Below, in pieces: positions 6,989 to 14,296 of a stretch of 14,296 bases of DNA (its first letter is position 1; each line of letters opens with the position of its first letter). Source of the DNA: Sphingomonas sp. (GTDB lineage: Bacteria > Pseudomonadota > Alphaproteobacteria > Sphingomonadales > Sphingomonadaceae); assembly GCA_030146605.1 (NCBI GenBank), contig JASLBO010000287.1, positions 1 to 14,296 on the forward strand, given 5' to 3'. The translations under genes and the position numbers were made by a program. The notes below the pieces were generated by a model. The model had not been told where the DNA came from. It saw nothing but the letters and a program-made list of their open reading frames with translations, and ran no database searches.

Positions 6989-8127
6989 TTGCCTGCAGGC
7001 ACCATGCCCTTCGGTGCGGCGGCGAGGCGCCGGATCAGGTCGACCTCCGCCTGGCGATAGGGCTTGCCGTCGGCGCGGAACACTTCGTGGAACCAGATCG
7101 TCGGCTCGTCATAGGTATAGGGCTTCTTCCAGCTGTCCCAAGGCAGCCGGGTCTGCGACTTGCCGTCGACGAAGCCCCAGTTGATCATCGCGATATTGTA
7201 TTTCTTGCCCAGCGGCAGCGAGCCGTCGAAGGTCGAGCCGTTGCCGCGCGCCATATATTCGGTACACAATACCGGGCGGCCATAGCTCAGCATCTGCTTC
7301 GCGCGGCGCTCCCATTGCTCGGGCCAGTTGTAATCATGGAAGCTCAGCACTTCCGAACGGTCGAGCTGGATCTTCTCGACTGCGTCGAGGCTCGAGCGCT
7401 TGTCCCAGGTCTCGCCGATCCATACGCCGCTGGTGAGCGGCTGGGTGGGGTCGACCGCATAAGCGGCGTCGAACACGCGGCCGAGCAGCCCGGCGACGAG
7501 CTCGGTCTTGTTCGGCGTCGGCTTGTAATTGCCGCCCCCGCCATTGTTGGGCTCGTTCCACACGTCCCATGCGGCGATGCGGCGGTCGTTCCTGAAGGTC
7601 CCGACGACGTCCTTCACATAAGCGAGCAGCTTGGGATATTGGCTGCGGTCGGCGAGCCGCGCGGCCCCGGGCGCCTGGAACCAGCCCGAATTGTGCACGC
7701 CGGGGATCGGCGGGCGCTGGCGGCCCGAGACGGGGTCCGGATCCCAGCAGCTGTCGAACAAGACGAACATGATGCGGATCTTGTGCTTGTCGGCGATCGC
7801 GAGGAACTGGTCCATGCGGCGCTTGAGGCCCTCGGCATCCTCTTCCCACAGCATGTTGTGGAGATAGACGCGCATCGTGTTCATGCCGATCGACTGCGCC
7901 CAGCCGAGCTCCTGATCGATCGTGGCGGGATCGAAGCTGTCGGCCTGCCACATCTCGAACTGGTTGATCGCAGTGCGGGGATTGTAATTGGCGCCGACCA
8001 TCCAGGGCTGGCGATCGTACCAGGCGTTGGCCTGCGCCTTGGTCCAGGCCTCGCGCGCTTCGGCGGGAGCAATGCCGGTGGCGAGAACGAGGGCAGATGC
8101 GGCGAGAAGAAAAGTACGGCGGATCAT
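6985..8127 (-). CDS. Secreted GH5-like (clan GH-A) glycoside hydrolase
   Basis: Exported TIM-barrel hydrolase of 380 residues with a signal peptide at about 1-24 (APAEA). The clan GH-A active-site pattern is visible: Arg86 in MNTMRVYLH (82-90), the acid/base Glu192 in WDVWNEPN (187-194), His264 and Tyr266 in LSFHDYNW (261-268), the nucleophile Glu290 in PVLCTEYMARG (285-295), and the barrel-8 Trp317 in INWGFVDG. Strong motifs such as YNPRTAINQFEMWQADSFDP (48-67) and FVLFDSCWDPDP (121-132) define a well-conserved family, usually labelled cellulase or 1,4-beta-xylanase by automated annotation. I know of no specificity for it, and those labels should not be trusted. GGGAGA lies upstream of the ATG, 15 bases after the mutarotase stop, and the gene overlaps the GH43 start. 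The context suggests it attacks a galactose-containing glycan. Confidence 0.85.
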   Translation of the reverse strand: MIRRTFLLAASALVLATGIAPAEAREAWTKAQANAWYDRQPWMVGANYNPRTAINQFEMWQADSFDPATIDQELGWAQSIGMNTMRVYLHNMLWEEDAEGLKRRMDQFLAIADKHKIRIMFVLFDSCWDPDPVSGRQRPPIPGVHNSGWFQAPGAARLADRSQYPKLLAYVKDVVGTFRNDRRIAAWDVWNEPNNGGGGNYKPTPNKTELVAGLLGRVFDAAYAVDPTQPLTSGVWIGETWDKRSSLDAVEKIQLDRSEVLSFHDYNWPEQWERRAKQMLSYGRPVLCTEYMARGNGSTFDGSLPLGKKYNIAMINWGFVDGKSQTRLPWDSWKKPYTYDEPTIWFHEVFRADGKPYRQAEVDLIRRLAAAPKGMVPAGK

Positions 8128-8142
8128 ATTCTGTCTCCCGGA

Positions 8143-9294
8143 TCAGCGGCGAGCCGCGGTCGCGCCGCTGCTCAATTTGTAGGTCATCACGTTGCGATAG
8201 GTCTGGCCGGGCTCGAGGCGCGCCTCGGGGAAGCCCTTCTGGTTGATCGCGTCGGGGAAGATCTGCGGCTCCATCACGATCGCGTCGCCGCCGCGATAGA
8301 TCTTGTCGGCCTTGCCCGAGAAGGTGCCGTTCAAAAAATTGCCCGAATAGAATTGCAGCCCCGGCTGGTTCGACCAGAGCTCGTAGCTGCGGCCCGAGGC
8401 GGGATCCTGGACCCGGGCCATCAGATGCTGGGTGTTGGTCACCTTGCGGCCGATCACCCAATTGTGATCATAGCCGCGGCCATAGACCATTTGCTTGTCG
8501 CGGGCGTCGCGGACGCGGTCGCCGATCACGCGGGGCTTGCGGAAATCGAACACCGTGCCGGCTACCGGGCGCAACTCGCCGGTGGGAATCAGGGTCTCGT
8601 TGACCGGGGTGATCGAATCCGCGGGAATCGTGACGATGTGCCCCATCGCGCCGTTGGCCGAGCCTTCGCCCGACAGGTTCCAATAGGCGTGGTTGGAGAT
8701 GTTGACGATCGTCGCCTTGTCGGTGGTCGCGACGTACTCGATCGTGTGGTTGTTGGCCTCGTCGAGGGCATAGGTGGCGTCGACGGTCAGCGTGCCGGGA
8801 TAGCCTTGGTCGCCATCGGGGCTGACATAGCGCAAGGTCACCGACGCGGCCGGGCCGTTCTTCACCGAGACGACATCCCAGAGCACCTTGTCGAAGCCGA
8901 CGGTGCCGCCGTGGAGCGCATTGGTGCCGTCGTTGAGGGGCGTCTGATATTCGCGGCCGTCGAGCTTGAAGCGGCCGCCGTTGATGCGGTTGGCGAAGCG
9001 GCCGACGGTGGCGCCGATGAAATTGGGGTATTTCAGATAATCGCCAATCGTGTCGTGGCCGAGCGCGATATCGGCTTTCTTGCCGGCGCGATCGGGCATC
9101 ACCAGCGACTGGATCGAAGCACCGTATGCGATGATGTTCGCCGACACGCCGCGGGCGTTGGTGAGCAGCACCGCATCGACGGTGCGACCGTCGGGCAGCT
9201 TGCCGAATGTCCCGCGTTTGGCGGTGGCGGCGTCGGCGGCGGGGGCGGCGATAGTCATGGCGACGACTACTCCCAGGGCTGCGAACGTCTTCAT
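8143..9294 (-). CDS. galM: Exported aldose 1-epimerase (galactose mutarotase)
   Basis: Interconverts alpha and beta anomers of galactose and other aldoses. The protein has 383 residues, about 40 more than a cytoplasmic GalM, mostly because of an N-terminal signal peptide (about 1-23, APAADA), so it works in the periplasm. GalM landmarks are GRFANRI (98-104), NALHGG (125-130) with His128, ISNHAYWNL (199-207) with the catalytic acid His202, GYDHNWVI (274-281) with Asp276, and the catalytic base Glu342 in IVMEPQIFPDA. The operon position, 34 bases after the dehydratase and 15 before the GH5-like hydrolase, and the export signal suggest that it processes sugar freshly released by the two hydrolases before uptake. 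A purine-rich GGGAGAGAG lies just upstream of the ATG. The function is well supported; preference for galactose is inferred. Confidence 0.93.
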   Translation of the reverse strand: MKTFAALGVVVAMTIAAPAADAATAKRGTFGKLPDGRTVDAVLLTNARGVSANIIAYGASIQSLVMPDRAGKKADIALGHDTIGDYLKYPNFIGATVGRFANRINGGRFKLDGREYQTPLNDGTNALHGGTVGFDKVLWDVVSVKNGPAASVTLRYVSPDGDQGYPGTLTVDATYALDEANNHTIEYVATTDKATIVNISNHAYWNLSGEGSANGAMGHIVTIPADSITPVNETLIPTGELRPVAGTVFDFRKPRVIGDRVRDARDKQMVYGRGYDHNWVIGRKVTNTQHLMARVQDPASGRSYELWSNQPGLQFYSGNFLNGTFSGKADKIYRGGDAIVMEPQIFPDAINQKGFPEARLEPGQTYRNVMTYKLSSGATAARR

Positions 9295-9328
9295 TATCTC
9301 TCTCTCCCTCGTTTCTTGTTCTTGGAAA

Positions 9329-11134
9329 TCAGTGGCTGTCGCGCGGAATGCCCTTTGTCTGGGCGATTCGCTGATATTTTACCGCGAGCTCGAGGACCGC
9401 GCCGGTATCGAACTGACCCACCAGATTGCGGTGGATTTCCTGCCACGGCGTCTGCGATTCGGGCACGTAATCGATCGCCAGCGCTTCGCGGCGGCGGGCG
9501 ATCTCGGCCGGGTCCACGAGCATGTCGGCGGTGCGGTTCTTGAGGTCGATGCGGATGCGATCGCCGGTCTGGACGATCGCGAGCCCGCCGCCCACCGCGG
9601 CCTCGGGCGCTGCGTTGAGGATCGAAGGCGAGCCGCTGGTGCCCGACTGGCGGCCGTCGCCGAGGCACGGCAATGCGTGGACGCCCGCCTGGATCAGGGC
9701 GGTGGGCGGACGCATGTTCACCACTTCGGCGCCGCCGGGATAGCCGACCGGGCCGGCGCCGCGCATGATCAGGATCGAATTGGTATCGATGCCCACCGAA
9801 GGATCGTCGATGCGGTGATGATAGTCCTCGGGGCCGTCGAACACGACCGCAACGCCCTCGAACGCCTCGGGGTCGTCGGGATTGCTGAGATAGCGCGCGC
9901 GGAATTCGTCCGAGATCACGCTCAATTTCATCACGGCATTGTCGAACAGATTGCCCGACAGAACGGTGAGGCCCGCGGCGGGCTTCATCGGCGCGTCGAG
10001 CGGGAAGATCACGTCGGTATCCTCGCACTCGGCAGTCGCGACATTGTCGGCGACGGTCTTGCCGTTGACGGTCAACGCGCTGCCGTCGATCAGCCCGGCG
10101 CGGAGCAATTGCCCCATCACCACGGGGACGCCGCCGGCACGATAGAAATCCTCGCCGAGATATTTGCCGGCGGGCTGGAGGTTGACGACCAGCGGGATGT
10201 CCGAGCCGTGCTCTTCCCAATCGGTCAAGCTGAGCTCGACGCCGATATGGCGGGCGATCGCGTTCAGGTGGATCGGCGCGTTGGTCGATCCGCCGATCGC
10301 CGAATTCACCCGGATCGCGTTCATGAAGGCAGTGCGGGTCAGCACGTCGGAAGGCTTTCGGTCGGCATGGACCATCTCGACGATCTGCAGGCCGGTGCGA
10401 TACGCATTCTCCTGCCGGTCGCGATAGGGCGCGGGGATCGCCGCCGAGCCGGGCAGCGACATGCCGAGCGCTTCACACAGCGAGTTCATCGTCGTCGCGG
10501 TGCCCATCGTATTGCACCAGCCGGTCGACGGCGCCGAGGAAGCGACGAGCTTGAGGAAGCCCTGATAGTCGATCTCGCCGGCGGCGAGCATCTCGCGCGC
10601 CTTCCACACGATCGTGCCCGAGCCGGTGCGCTCGCCCTTGAACCAGCCGTTGAGCATCGGGCCGACCGACAAGGCGATCGACGGGATGTTCACCGTCGCC
10701 GCCGCCATCAGCGCCGCGGGCGTGGTCTTGTCGCAGCCGATGGTGAAGACGACGCCGTCCATCGGATAGCCGTACACCGCCTCGACGAGGCTCAGATATT
10801 GCAGGTTGCGATCGAGCCCCGCGGTCGGGCGCTTCCCGGTTTCCTGAATCGGATGCGTGCCGAATTCGAGCGCGATGCCGCCCGCTTCGCGAATGCCTTC
10901 CTTGACGCGCTTGGCGAGTTCGAGATGATGGCGGTTGCACGGCGCGAGATCGCTGCCGGTCTGGGCGATGCCGATGATCGGCTTGCCCGACTGTATCTCC
11001 TCGAGGCTGATGCCGAAGTTGAGATAGCGCTCGACATAAAGTGCAGTCATGTCGGGGTTGGCAGGATTATCGAACCAGGCGCGCGACCTCAGCGGCGGAC
11101 GTCCGCCATTCGAACCATTTTCCGCGTCGCTCAT
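9329..11134 (-). CDS. IlvD/Edd-family sugar-acid dehydratase (probable D-galactonate / L-arabinonate dehydratase)
   Basis: Iron-sulfur dehydratase of 601 residues that removes water from an aldonate to give a 2-keto-3-deoxy acid in the cytoplasm. The three cluster cysteines are Cys66 (LAPCNRHH), Cys134 (IGCDKTTP) and Cys207 (STGWCNTMG). Lys136 is the probable carbamylated metal ligand, and [12 protein letters not shown] (493-504) holds the catalytic Ser region. The overall wording matches the L-arabinonate dehydratase subgroup better than IlvD or Edd, and enzymes of that subgroup are known to accept D-galactonate and D-fuconate, which share the relevant stereocentres. Next to galactose dehydrogenase, and in a window with dgoK and dgoA, the likely physiological reaction is galactonate to 2-keto-3-deoxygalactonate, replacing the unrelated DgoD of E. 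coli. The ATG follows GAGAGGTGA closely. It is the first gene of a four-gene minus-strand operon. Confidence 0.9.
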   Translation of the reverse strand: MSDAENGSNGGRPPLRSRAWFDNPANPDMTALYVERYLNFGISLEEIQSGKPIIGIAQTGSDLAPCNRHHLELAKRVKEGIREAGGIALEFGTHPIQETGKRPTAGLDRNLQYLSLVEAVYGYPMDGVVFTIGCDKTTPAALMAAATVNIPSIALSVGPMLNGWFKGERTGSGTIVWKAREMLAAGEIDYQGFLKLVASSAPSTGWCNTMGTATTMNSLCEALGMSLPGSAAIPAPYRDRQENAYRTGLQIVEMVHADRKPSDVLTRTAFMNAIRVNSAIGGSTNAPIHLNAIARHIGVELSLTDWEEHGSDIPLVVNLQPAGKYLGEDFYRAGGVPVVMGQLLRAGLIDGSALTVNGKTVADNVATAECEDTDVIFPLDAPMKPAAGLTVLSGNLFDNAVMKLSVISDEFRARYLSNPDDPEAFEGVAVVFDGPEDYHHRIDDPSVGIDTNSILIMRGAGPVGYPGGAEVVNMRPPTALIQAGVHALPCLGDGRQSGTSGSPSILNAAPEAAVGGGLAIVQTGDRIRIDLKNRTADMLVDPAEIARRREALAIDYVPESQTPWQEIHRNLVGQFDTGAVLELAVKYQRIAQTKGIPRDSH

Positions 11135-11267
11135 TCACCTCTCCGGTGGGTAATATGCTTGTACCAGGCCGCCGCATTGTTCGCGCCGGCCGTGCCGTGC
11201 GGGCTTGATACCGGCAGTGCGGGGCAATAGGAAGAGCATATATATCTTATAAAAGGAAGTGCAGAGG
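11135..11267. promoter_or_regulatory. Divergent promoter region between dehydratase operon and galactose dehydrogenase
   Basis: A 133-base gap between divergent starts. On the dehydrogenase side it ends in a striking AT-rich block (about 11238-11254) just before the AAGGAAG ribosome-binding site. On the dehydratase side, near 11150-11167, CTTGTACCAG (11158-11167) is a 10-bp near-palindrome with one mismatched pair. It resembles the CTTGTCCAG half of the candidate operator near 3140, so the same GntR regulator could act here. TTGATA (11205-11210) could be a -35 for the plus direction, but no good -10 sits 17 bases away. Confidence 0.5.
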
Positions 11268-12206
11268 ATGGCGGAGACCAATTCGCAGCGGATCCGGCTT
11301 GGGCTTGTCGGGATCGGCAAAATCGCGCGCGATCAGCACCTCCCTGCCCTTGCGGCGGATTCCCGCTTCGAACTGGCGGCAACCGCCAGCCGTAATGCAC
11401 AACTCGACAACGTCCCCGGATATCCCGACATGGCCGCAATGATCGCGGGCGGGCACGAACTGACTGCGGTTTCGCTCTGCACCCCGCCGGATGGCCGCTA
11501 CGAACAGGCCGTGATCGCGATCGACGCCGGGCTGCACGTGATGCTGGAGAAGCCCCCGGCGACGACGCTGACCGAGATCGCCGCACTCGCCGATCGCGCG
11601 AAGGCGAAGGGCGTGGTGCTGTTCACCACCTGGCATTCGCGCGAGGCCGCCGGGGTCGAGCCGGCCAGGGCATGGCTGCAGGGCAAAAGCATCGAGGCGG
11701 TGCGGATCACGTGGCGCGAAGACATCCGCCGCTGGCACCCCGGACAGGAATGGATCCTCGCCGCAGGGGGCTTCGGCGTGTTCGATCCGGGCATCAACGC
11801 ATTGTCGATCGCGACCAAGATCCTGCCCGATCCGCTGCTGCTCGACTCCGGCTGGATGGAAGTGCCCGAGGGCCGCGGATCGCCGCTCGCCGCCGAACTG
11901 AAGATGCGCAGCGGCAACGCCAGGGTCGATGTGGTGCTCGACTTCCTTCAGACCGGGCAGCAGACCTGGGATATCGAAGTCGATACCGACGCGGGCACGC
12001 TGCGGCTCGGCATGGGCGGGAGCATCCTGCAGCTGCCGGGCGAGGACGAGCAGAAGGCACCCGACCGCGAATATCCCCGGCTCTATGCGCGCTTCGCCGA
12101 ACTGGTGGCGTCGGGGGAAAGCGATGTCGACGTGCGGCCGCTGCAGATCGTGGCGGACGCCTTCATGATGGCCGAGCGGCGAGTTACCGCGCCTTTCGCT
12201 TTCTAG
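11268..12206 (+). CDS. D-galactose 1-dehydrogenase / L-arabinose 1-dehydrogenase (Gfo/Idh/MocA family)
   Basis: NAD(P)-dependent cytoplasmic oxidoreductase of 312 residues that oxidises the sugar at C1 to the aldonolactone, the entry step of non-phosphorylating galactose catabolism. The N-terminal Rossmann fold shows GIGKIARDQHLPA (15-27); LCTPPDGRY (70-78) and LEKPP (93-97) follow, with the family's conserved Lys95. The sugar-binding half carries TWHSR (121-125), EDIRRWHPGQEWI (151-163) and GGFGVFDPGINALS (167-180) with Asp173 and Asn177. The wording strongly recalls Pseudomonas galactose dehydrogenase and Azospirillum L-arabinose 1-dehydrogenase, enzymes that accept both sugars. I used the ATG nine bases after GGAAG; an in-frame GTG three codons earlier collides with that site. 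It is divergent from the dehydratase that would take the next carbon step. No lactonase gene follows in the window. Confidence 0.92.
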   Translation: MAETNSQRIRLGLVGIGKIARDQHLPALAADSRFELAATASRNAQLDNVPGYPDMAAMIAGGHELTAVSLCTPPDGRYEQAVIAIDAGLHVMLEKPPATTLTEIAALADRAKAKGVVLFTTWHSREAAGVEPARAWLQGKSIEAVRITWREDIRRWHPGQEWILAAGGFGVFDPGINALSIATKILPDPLLLDSGWMEVPEGRGSPLAAELKMRSGNARVDVVLDFLQTGQQTWDIEVDTDAGTLRLGMGGSILQLPGEDEQKAPDREYPRLYARFAELVASGESDVDVRPLQIVADAFMMAERRVTAPFAF

Positions 12207-12211
12207 AAGCT

Positions 12212-12243
12212 GGTCTCGGCCCTTCCCCGGCAGGGAGGGGACC
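12212..12243 (+). terminator. Possible hairpin terminator after the galactose dehydrogenase gene
   Basis: GGTC (12212-12215) pairs with GACC (12240-12243), and inside it CCTTCCC (12221-12227) pairs with GGGAGGG (12233-12239) with one G-U pair, leaving a 5-base loop and a one-sided bulge. It starts six bases after the stop codon. There is no following T run, so it may slow or process the transcript rather than act as a textbook intrinsic terminator. Confidence 0.4.
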
Positions 12244-12307
12244 GGGGCTCGGCGGCGCCGTAGCAGCTCCCATAGTGTGACCTCCACGCCACGCCTCGCC
12301 ATTTTTC

Positions 12308-12338
12308 TTGAACGCCGTCTTATTGATATGATTAATCA
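12308..12338 (+). promoter_or_regulatory. Candidate promoter and palindrome upstream of the TonB-dependent receptor
   Basis: TTGAAC (12308-12313) and ATTAAT (12331-12336) are separated by 17 bases and could be -35 and -10 elements. The perfect 10-bp palindrome TGATTAATCA (12329-12338) overlaps the -10, a position where a repressor would block transcription. ACTTGTC follows directly (12338-12344) and repeats part of the candidate operator at 3137-3148. The implied untranslated leader is about 85 bases. The rest of the gap 12207-12430 shows only the hairpin listed separately and a GGGGAGG ribosome-binding site at 12418-12424. Confidence 0.35.
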
Positions 12339-12430
12339 CTTGTCAGGGGTTGGCGGCGGTTGCATAGCGCCGGCCTGAACAGAGAGGCTCGCCAAGAGTC
12401 CTGCTCGTAATGTGCCAGGGGAGGTATACG

Positions 12431-14296
12431 ATGCGCCTGAAGTCCGTGATTCTAGCTTCGACTTCGATCTTCATTCTCGCGGGAGCCGCGCCGGCCTTCG
12501 CCCAGACCGAGGGAACGCCCGCCGCGCAGGCGGATGCGGCTGTCCAGGCCGATACGACTGCCGCCGAGACCACCGCACCGGATCAGGCCGAGCAGGACAT
12601 CGTCGTTACCGGCCTGCGCCGCAGCCTCGAGACCTCGCAACGCATCAAGCGCGAGTCCGAGGGCATCGTCGATGCGATCGTCGCCGAGGATATCGGCAAG
12701 CTGCCCGACACCTTCGCCTCTTCGGCGCTCCAGCGCGTCGCCGGGGTCAACGTGACCCGTGGTGGCGGTGAAGCGGCAGGTGTGACGGTCCGCGGTCTGC
12801 CTGACCTGACCACCACTTATAACGGCCGCCAGATTTTCACTGCCGAGGGCCGCTACGTCCAGATCCAGGATTTCCCGGCCGGCACCGTCGCCGCGCTGGA
12901 AGTGTACAAGTCGGGCCTCGCGCCGCAGATCGAAGGCGGCATCGCCGGCGCGGTCAACGTGCGCGGCCGCAAGCCGTTCGACTTCAACGGCTTCGAGCTT
13001 TCCGGCTCGCTCAATTATGTGCATTCCGAACAGTCGCAGCGCGGAGCCCCGAACGGCAATTTGCTGATCAGCAATCGCTGGGACACCGGCATCGGCGAGA
13101 TGGGGCTTCTGGTGAACGCCTCCTATGTCGGCATCAACTTCCTCGATGCGACGCGCGAGCAATCGCTGGTGATCGCCACCACCAACGTGGTCAACGGGGA
13201 CGGCACGATCTCGAACTACGCGCCGGGCTCTCCAGCCGGTCTGCGCTTCCCGGACGCGCAGGGTAATTTCCTCGGCTATGGCGACCGCTACCGCCCGTCG
13301 GCAAATGCCGCCTTCCAGTGGAAACCGACGCCCGAACTCGAGATCTACGCCGACGGCCTTTACCAGGGCTTCCGTTCGAAAGACTATAACCGCTGGATGT
13401 TCATTCCGATCTTCGGCGGCTCCTCCGTCCCGAACGTTTCGAACGGCCTCACGCTGACGAACGTGACGACGCGCCCCGGCAGCAACCAGATCTCGAGCGC
13501 GACCATCAGCGGCGCGGCCAACCCCGATGGCTGGACGGGCTCGTTCAACGGCAAGACCGACACCTATCAGGCAGGCGGCGGCCTCATCTGGACGCGCGAC
13601 CGGCTGCGGGTCTCGGCGGACGTGGCCTATACCGACAGCCAGTACACCGCGGACAACGTCAACGTCGATTATTCGATGGTCGGCTCGTCGATCCGCAATG
13701 TCCAGTTCGATGCCGCGCAGGACGGCGGGCCGACCCAGACCTTCGTCAACTACGACATCACCAATCCCGCCAATTTCACCACCCGCGGCCTTTGGCAGGA
13801 GCGTTCGGTGGTGACCGGAAAGGACTGGCAGGCGCGTACCGACCTGTCCTACGATATCGACCTCGGCTTCCTGAAGCGGCTGGACGTCGGCATCCGCTAC
13901 GCCGACCGCAAGGCCGGTCGCGATCTCGGCAATTTCTACGCCAACGGCCAGGGGATCGGCGTGTCGCTGACCTCGCTGCCGGGCGCGGAGGTGCGCACCA
14001 GCCTGCCCGGCTTCACCTACAACAGAACCCAGCCCAACGTCTTCTATGCCACACTCACGCGCGACAGCATCCGCGATAACCTGACCGAGCTTCGCTCCTT
14101 CTTCGGTGCGCCCGCGGGCCAGCCGGCCTTCAATCCGTCCGAGAATTTCCGCGCCAACGAAAAATCCTATGCCGCCTATGCGCAGCTGAAATACGGCTTC
14201 GACCTGGGCGGCACGGTGATCGACGGCGTCGTCGGGCTGCGCGCCGTCAAGACCAAGACCAAGATCGATGGCTTCTCGCGCGTCGAGGCCCCGGGG
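12431..14296 (+). CDS. TonB-dependent outer-membrane receptor, carbohydrate type (partial, 3' end beyond window)
   Basis: Outer-membrane active transporter powered by TonB/ExbBD. The frame is open for 622 codons to the window edge; family members commonly run to 850-1000 residues, so the C-terminal part of the barrel is missing. A signal peptide spans about 1-24 (APAFA-Q), then an Ala/Thr-rich linker leads to a TonB-box-like DIVVTGLR (56-63). The plug covers about 64-185, with DIGKLPDTFASSALQRVAGV (87-106), VTVRGLP (118-124), LEVYKSG (156-162) and EGGIAGAVNVRGRKP (168-182). The remainder is barrel strands. This N-terminal style is the large sphingomonad/Caulobacter/Xanthomonas group often found beside glycosidases. 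A strong GGGGAGG precedes the ATG. The neighbouring hydrolases and galactose genes suggest uptake of galactose-containing oligosaccharides; the exact ligand cannot be read. Confidence 0.93.
   Translation, partial: MRLKSVILASTSIFILAGAAPAFAQTEGTPAAQADAAVQADTTAAETTAPDQAEQDIVVTGLRRSLETSQRIKRESEGIVDAIVAEDIGKLPDTFASSALQRVAGVNVTRGGGEAAGVTVRGLPDLTTTYNGRQIFTAEGRYVQIQDFPAGTVAALEVYKSGLAPQIEGGIAGAVNVRGRKPFDFNGFELSGSLNYVHSEQSQRGAPNGNLLISNRWDTGIGEMGLLVNASYVGINFLDATREQSLVIATTNVVNGDGTISNYAPGSPAGLRFPDAQGNFLGYGDRYRPSANAAFQWKPTPELEIYADGLYQGFRSKDYNRWMFIPIFGGSSVPNVSNGLTLTNVTTRPGSNQISSATISGAANPDGWTGSFNGKTDTYQAGGGLIWTRDRLRVSADVAYTDSQYTADNVNVDYSMVGSSIRNVQFDAAQDGGPTQTFVNYDITNPANFTTRGLWQERSVVTGKDWQARTDLSYDIDLGFLKRLDVGIRYADRKAGRDLGNFYANGQGIGVSLTSLPGAEVRTSLPGFTYNRTQPNVFYATLTRDSIRDNLTELRSFFGAPAGQPAFNPSENFRANEKSYAAYAQLKYGFDLGGTVIDGVVGLRAVKTKTKIDGFSRVEAPG

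Noticed and set aside
7087..9543. 818-codon plus-strand open frame opposite the GH5-like and mutarotase genes
   Set aside because: It spans three minus-strand genes and gaps with no domain signature. Long antisense frames are expected at this third-position GC content.
9050..11230. 726-codon plus-strand open frame opposite the dehydratase
   Set aside because: Antisense to a gene with all three cluster cysteines in place; the translation has no family features.

Overview
The window is GC-rich alphaproteobacterial DNA, most like a sphingomonad (Sphingomonas or a relative). The reasons are protein style rather than a marker gene: a TonB-dependent receptor of the long sphingomonad/Caulobacter carbohydrate type, exported glycosidases beside it, a methyl-accepting chemotaxis protein (MCP) with alphaproteobacterial wording in its hairpin tip, and the CCTCCCTCG/CGAGGGAGG hairpin between genes. 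Nothing in the sequence gives a species.

Layout. On the minus strand, 1-3041 is an operon reading leftwards: a Na+/sugar symporter of the vSGLT type, then 2-dehydro-3-deoxygalactonokinase (dgoK), then 2-dehydro-3-deoxy-6-phosphogalactonate aldolase (dgoA, cut by the window edge). Both junctions are 4-base stop/start overlaps. Divergent from it is a GntR/FCD regulator resembling DgoR (3235-3981), followed on the same strand by an MCP (4265-6028). A 12-bp perfect hairpin (6037-6063) separates the MCP from the end of a second minus-strand operon, which reads from 11134 down to 6068: an IlvD/Edd-family sugar-acid dehydratase, an exported aldose 1-epimerase, an exported GH5-like (clan GH-A) hydrolase and an exported GH43 hydrolase. 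Divergent from the dehydratase is a Gfo/Idh/MocA-type D-galactose (L-arabinose) 1-dehydrogenase (11268-12206). Last comes a TonB-dependent receptor (12431 to the edge and beyond).

How they fit together (inference from families). The receptor brings galactose-containing oligosaccharides across the outer membrane. The two glycosidases release sugar in the periplasm, the mutarotase equilibrates the anomers, and the Na+ symporter carries the sugar into the cytoplasm. There the dehydrogenase makes the lactone, an aldonolactonase not seen in this window (or spontaneous hydrolysis) gives galactonate, and the dehydratase gives 2-keto-3-deoxygalactonate. DgoK and DgoA complete the De Ley-Doudoroff route to pyruvate and glyceraldehyde-3-phosphate. 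The regulator probably senses galactonate or a related intermediate, as E. coli DgoR does. The notable departures are an IlvD/Edd dehydratase where E. coli uses the enolase-superfamily DgoD, an MCP whose descending signalling helix looks about 25 residues short, and a symporter with Ala at a position where vSGLT has a sugar-contacting Ser.

Every intergenic gap is under 300 bases. The larger ones (3042-3234, 3982-4264, 11135-11267, 12207-12430) are described as regulatory or hairpin features. I saw no tRNA, rRNA, CRISPR array, insertion sequence or attachment site.
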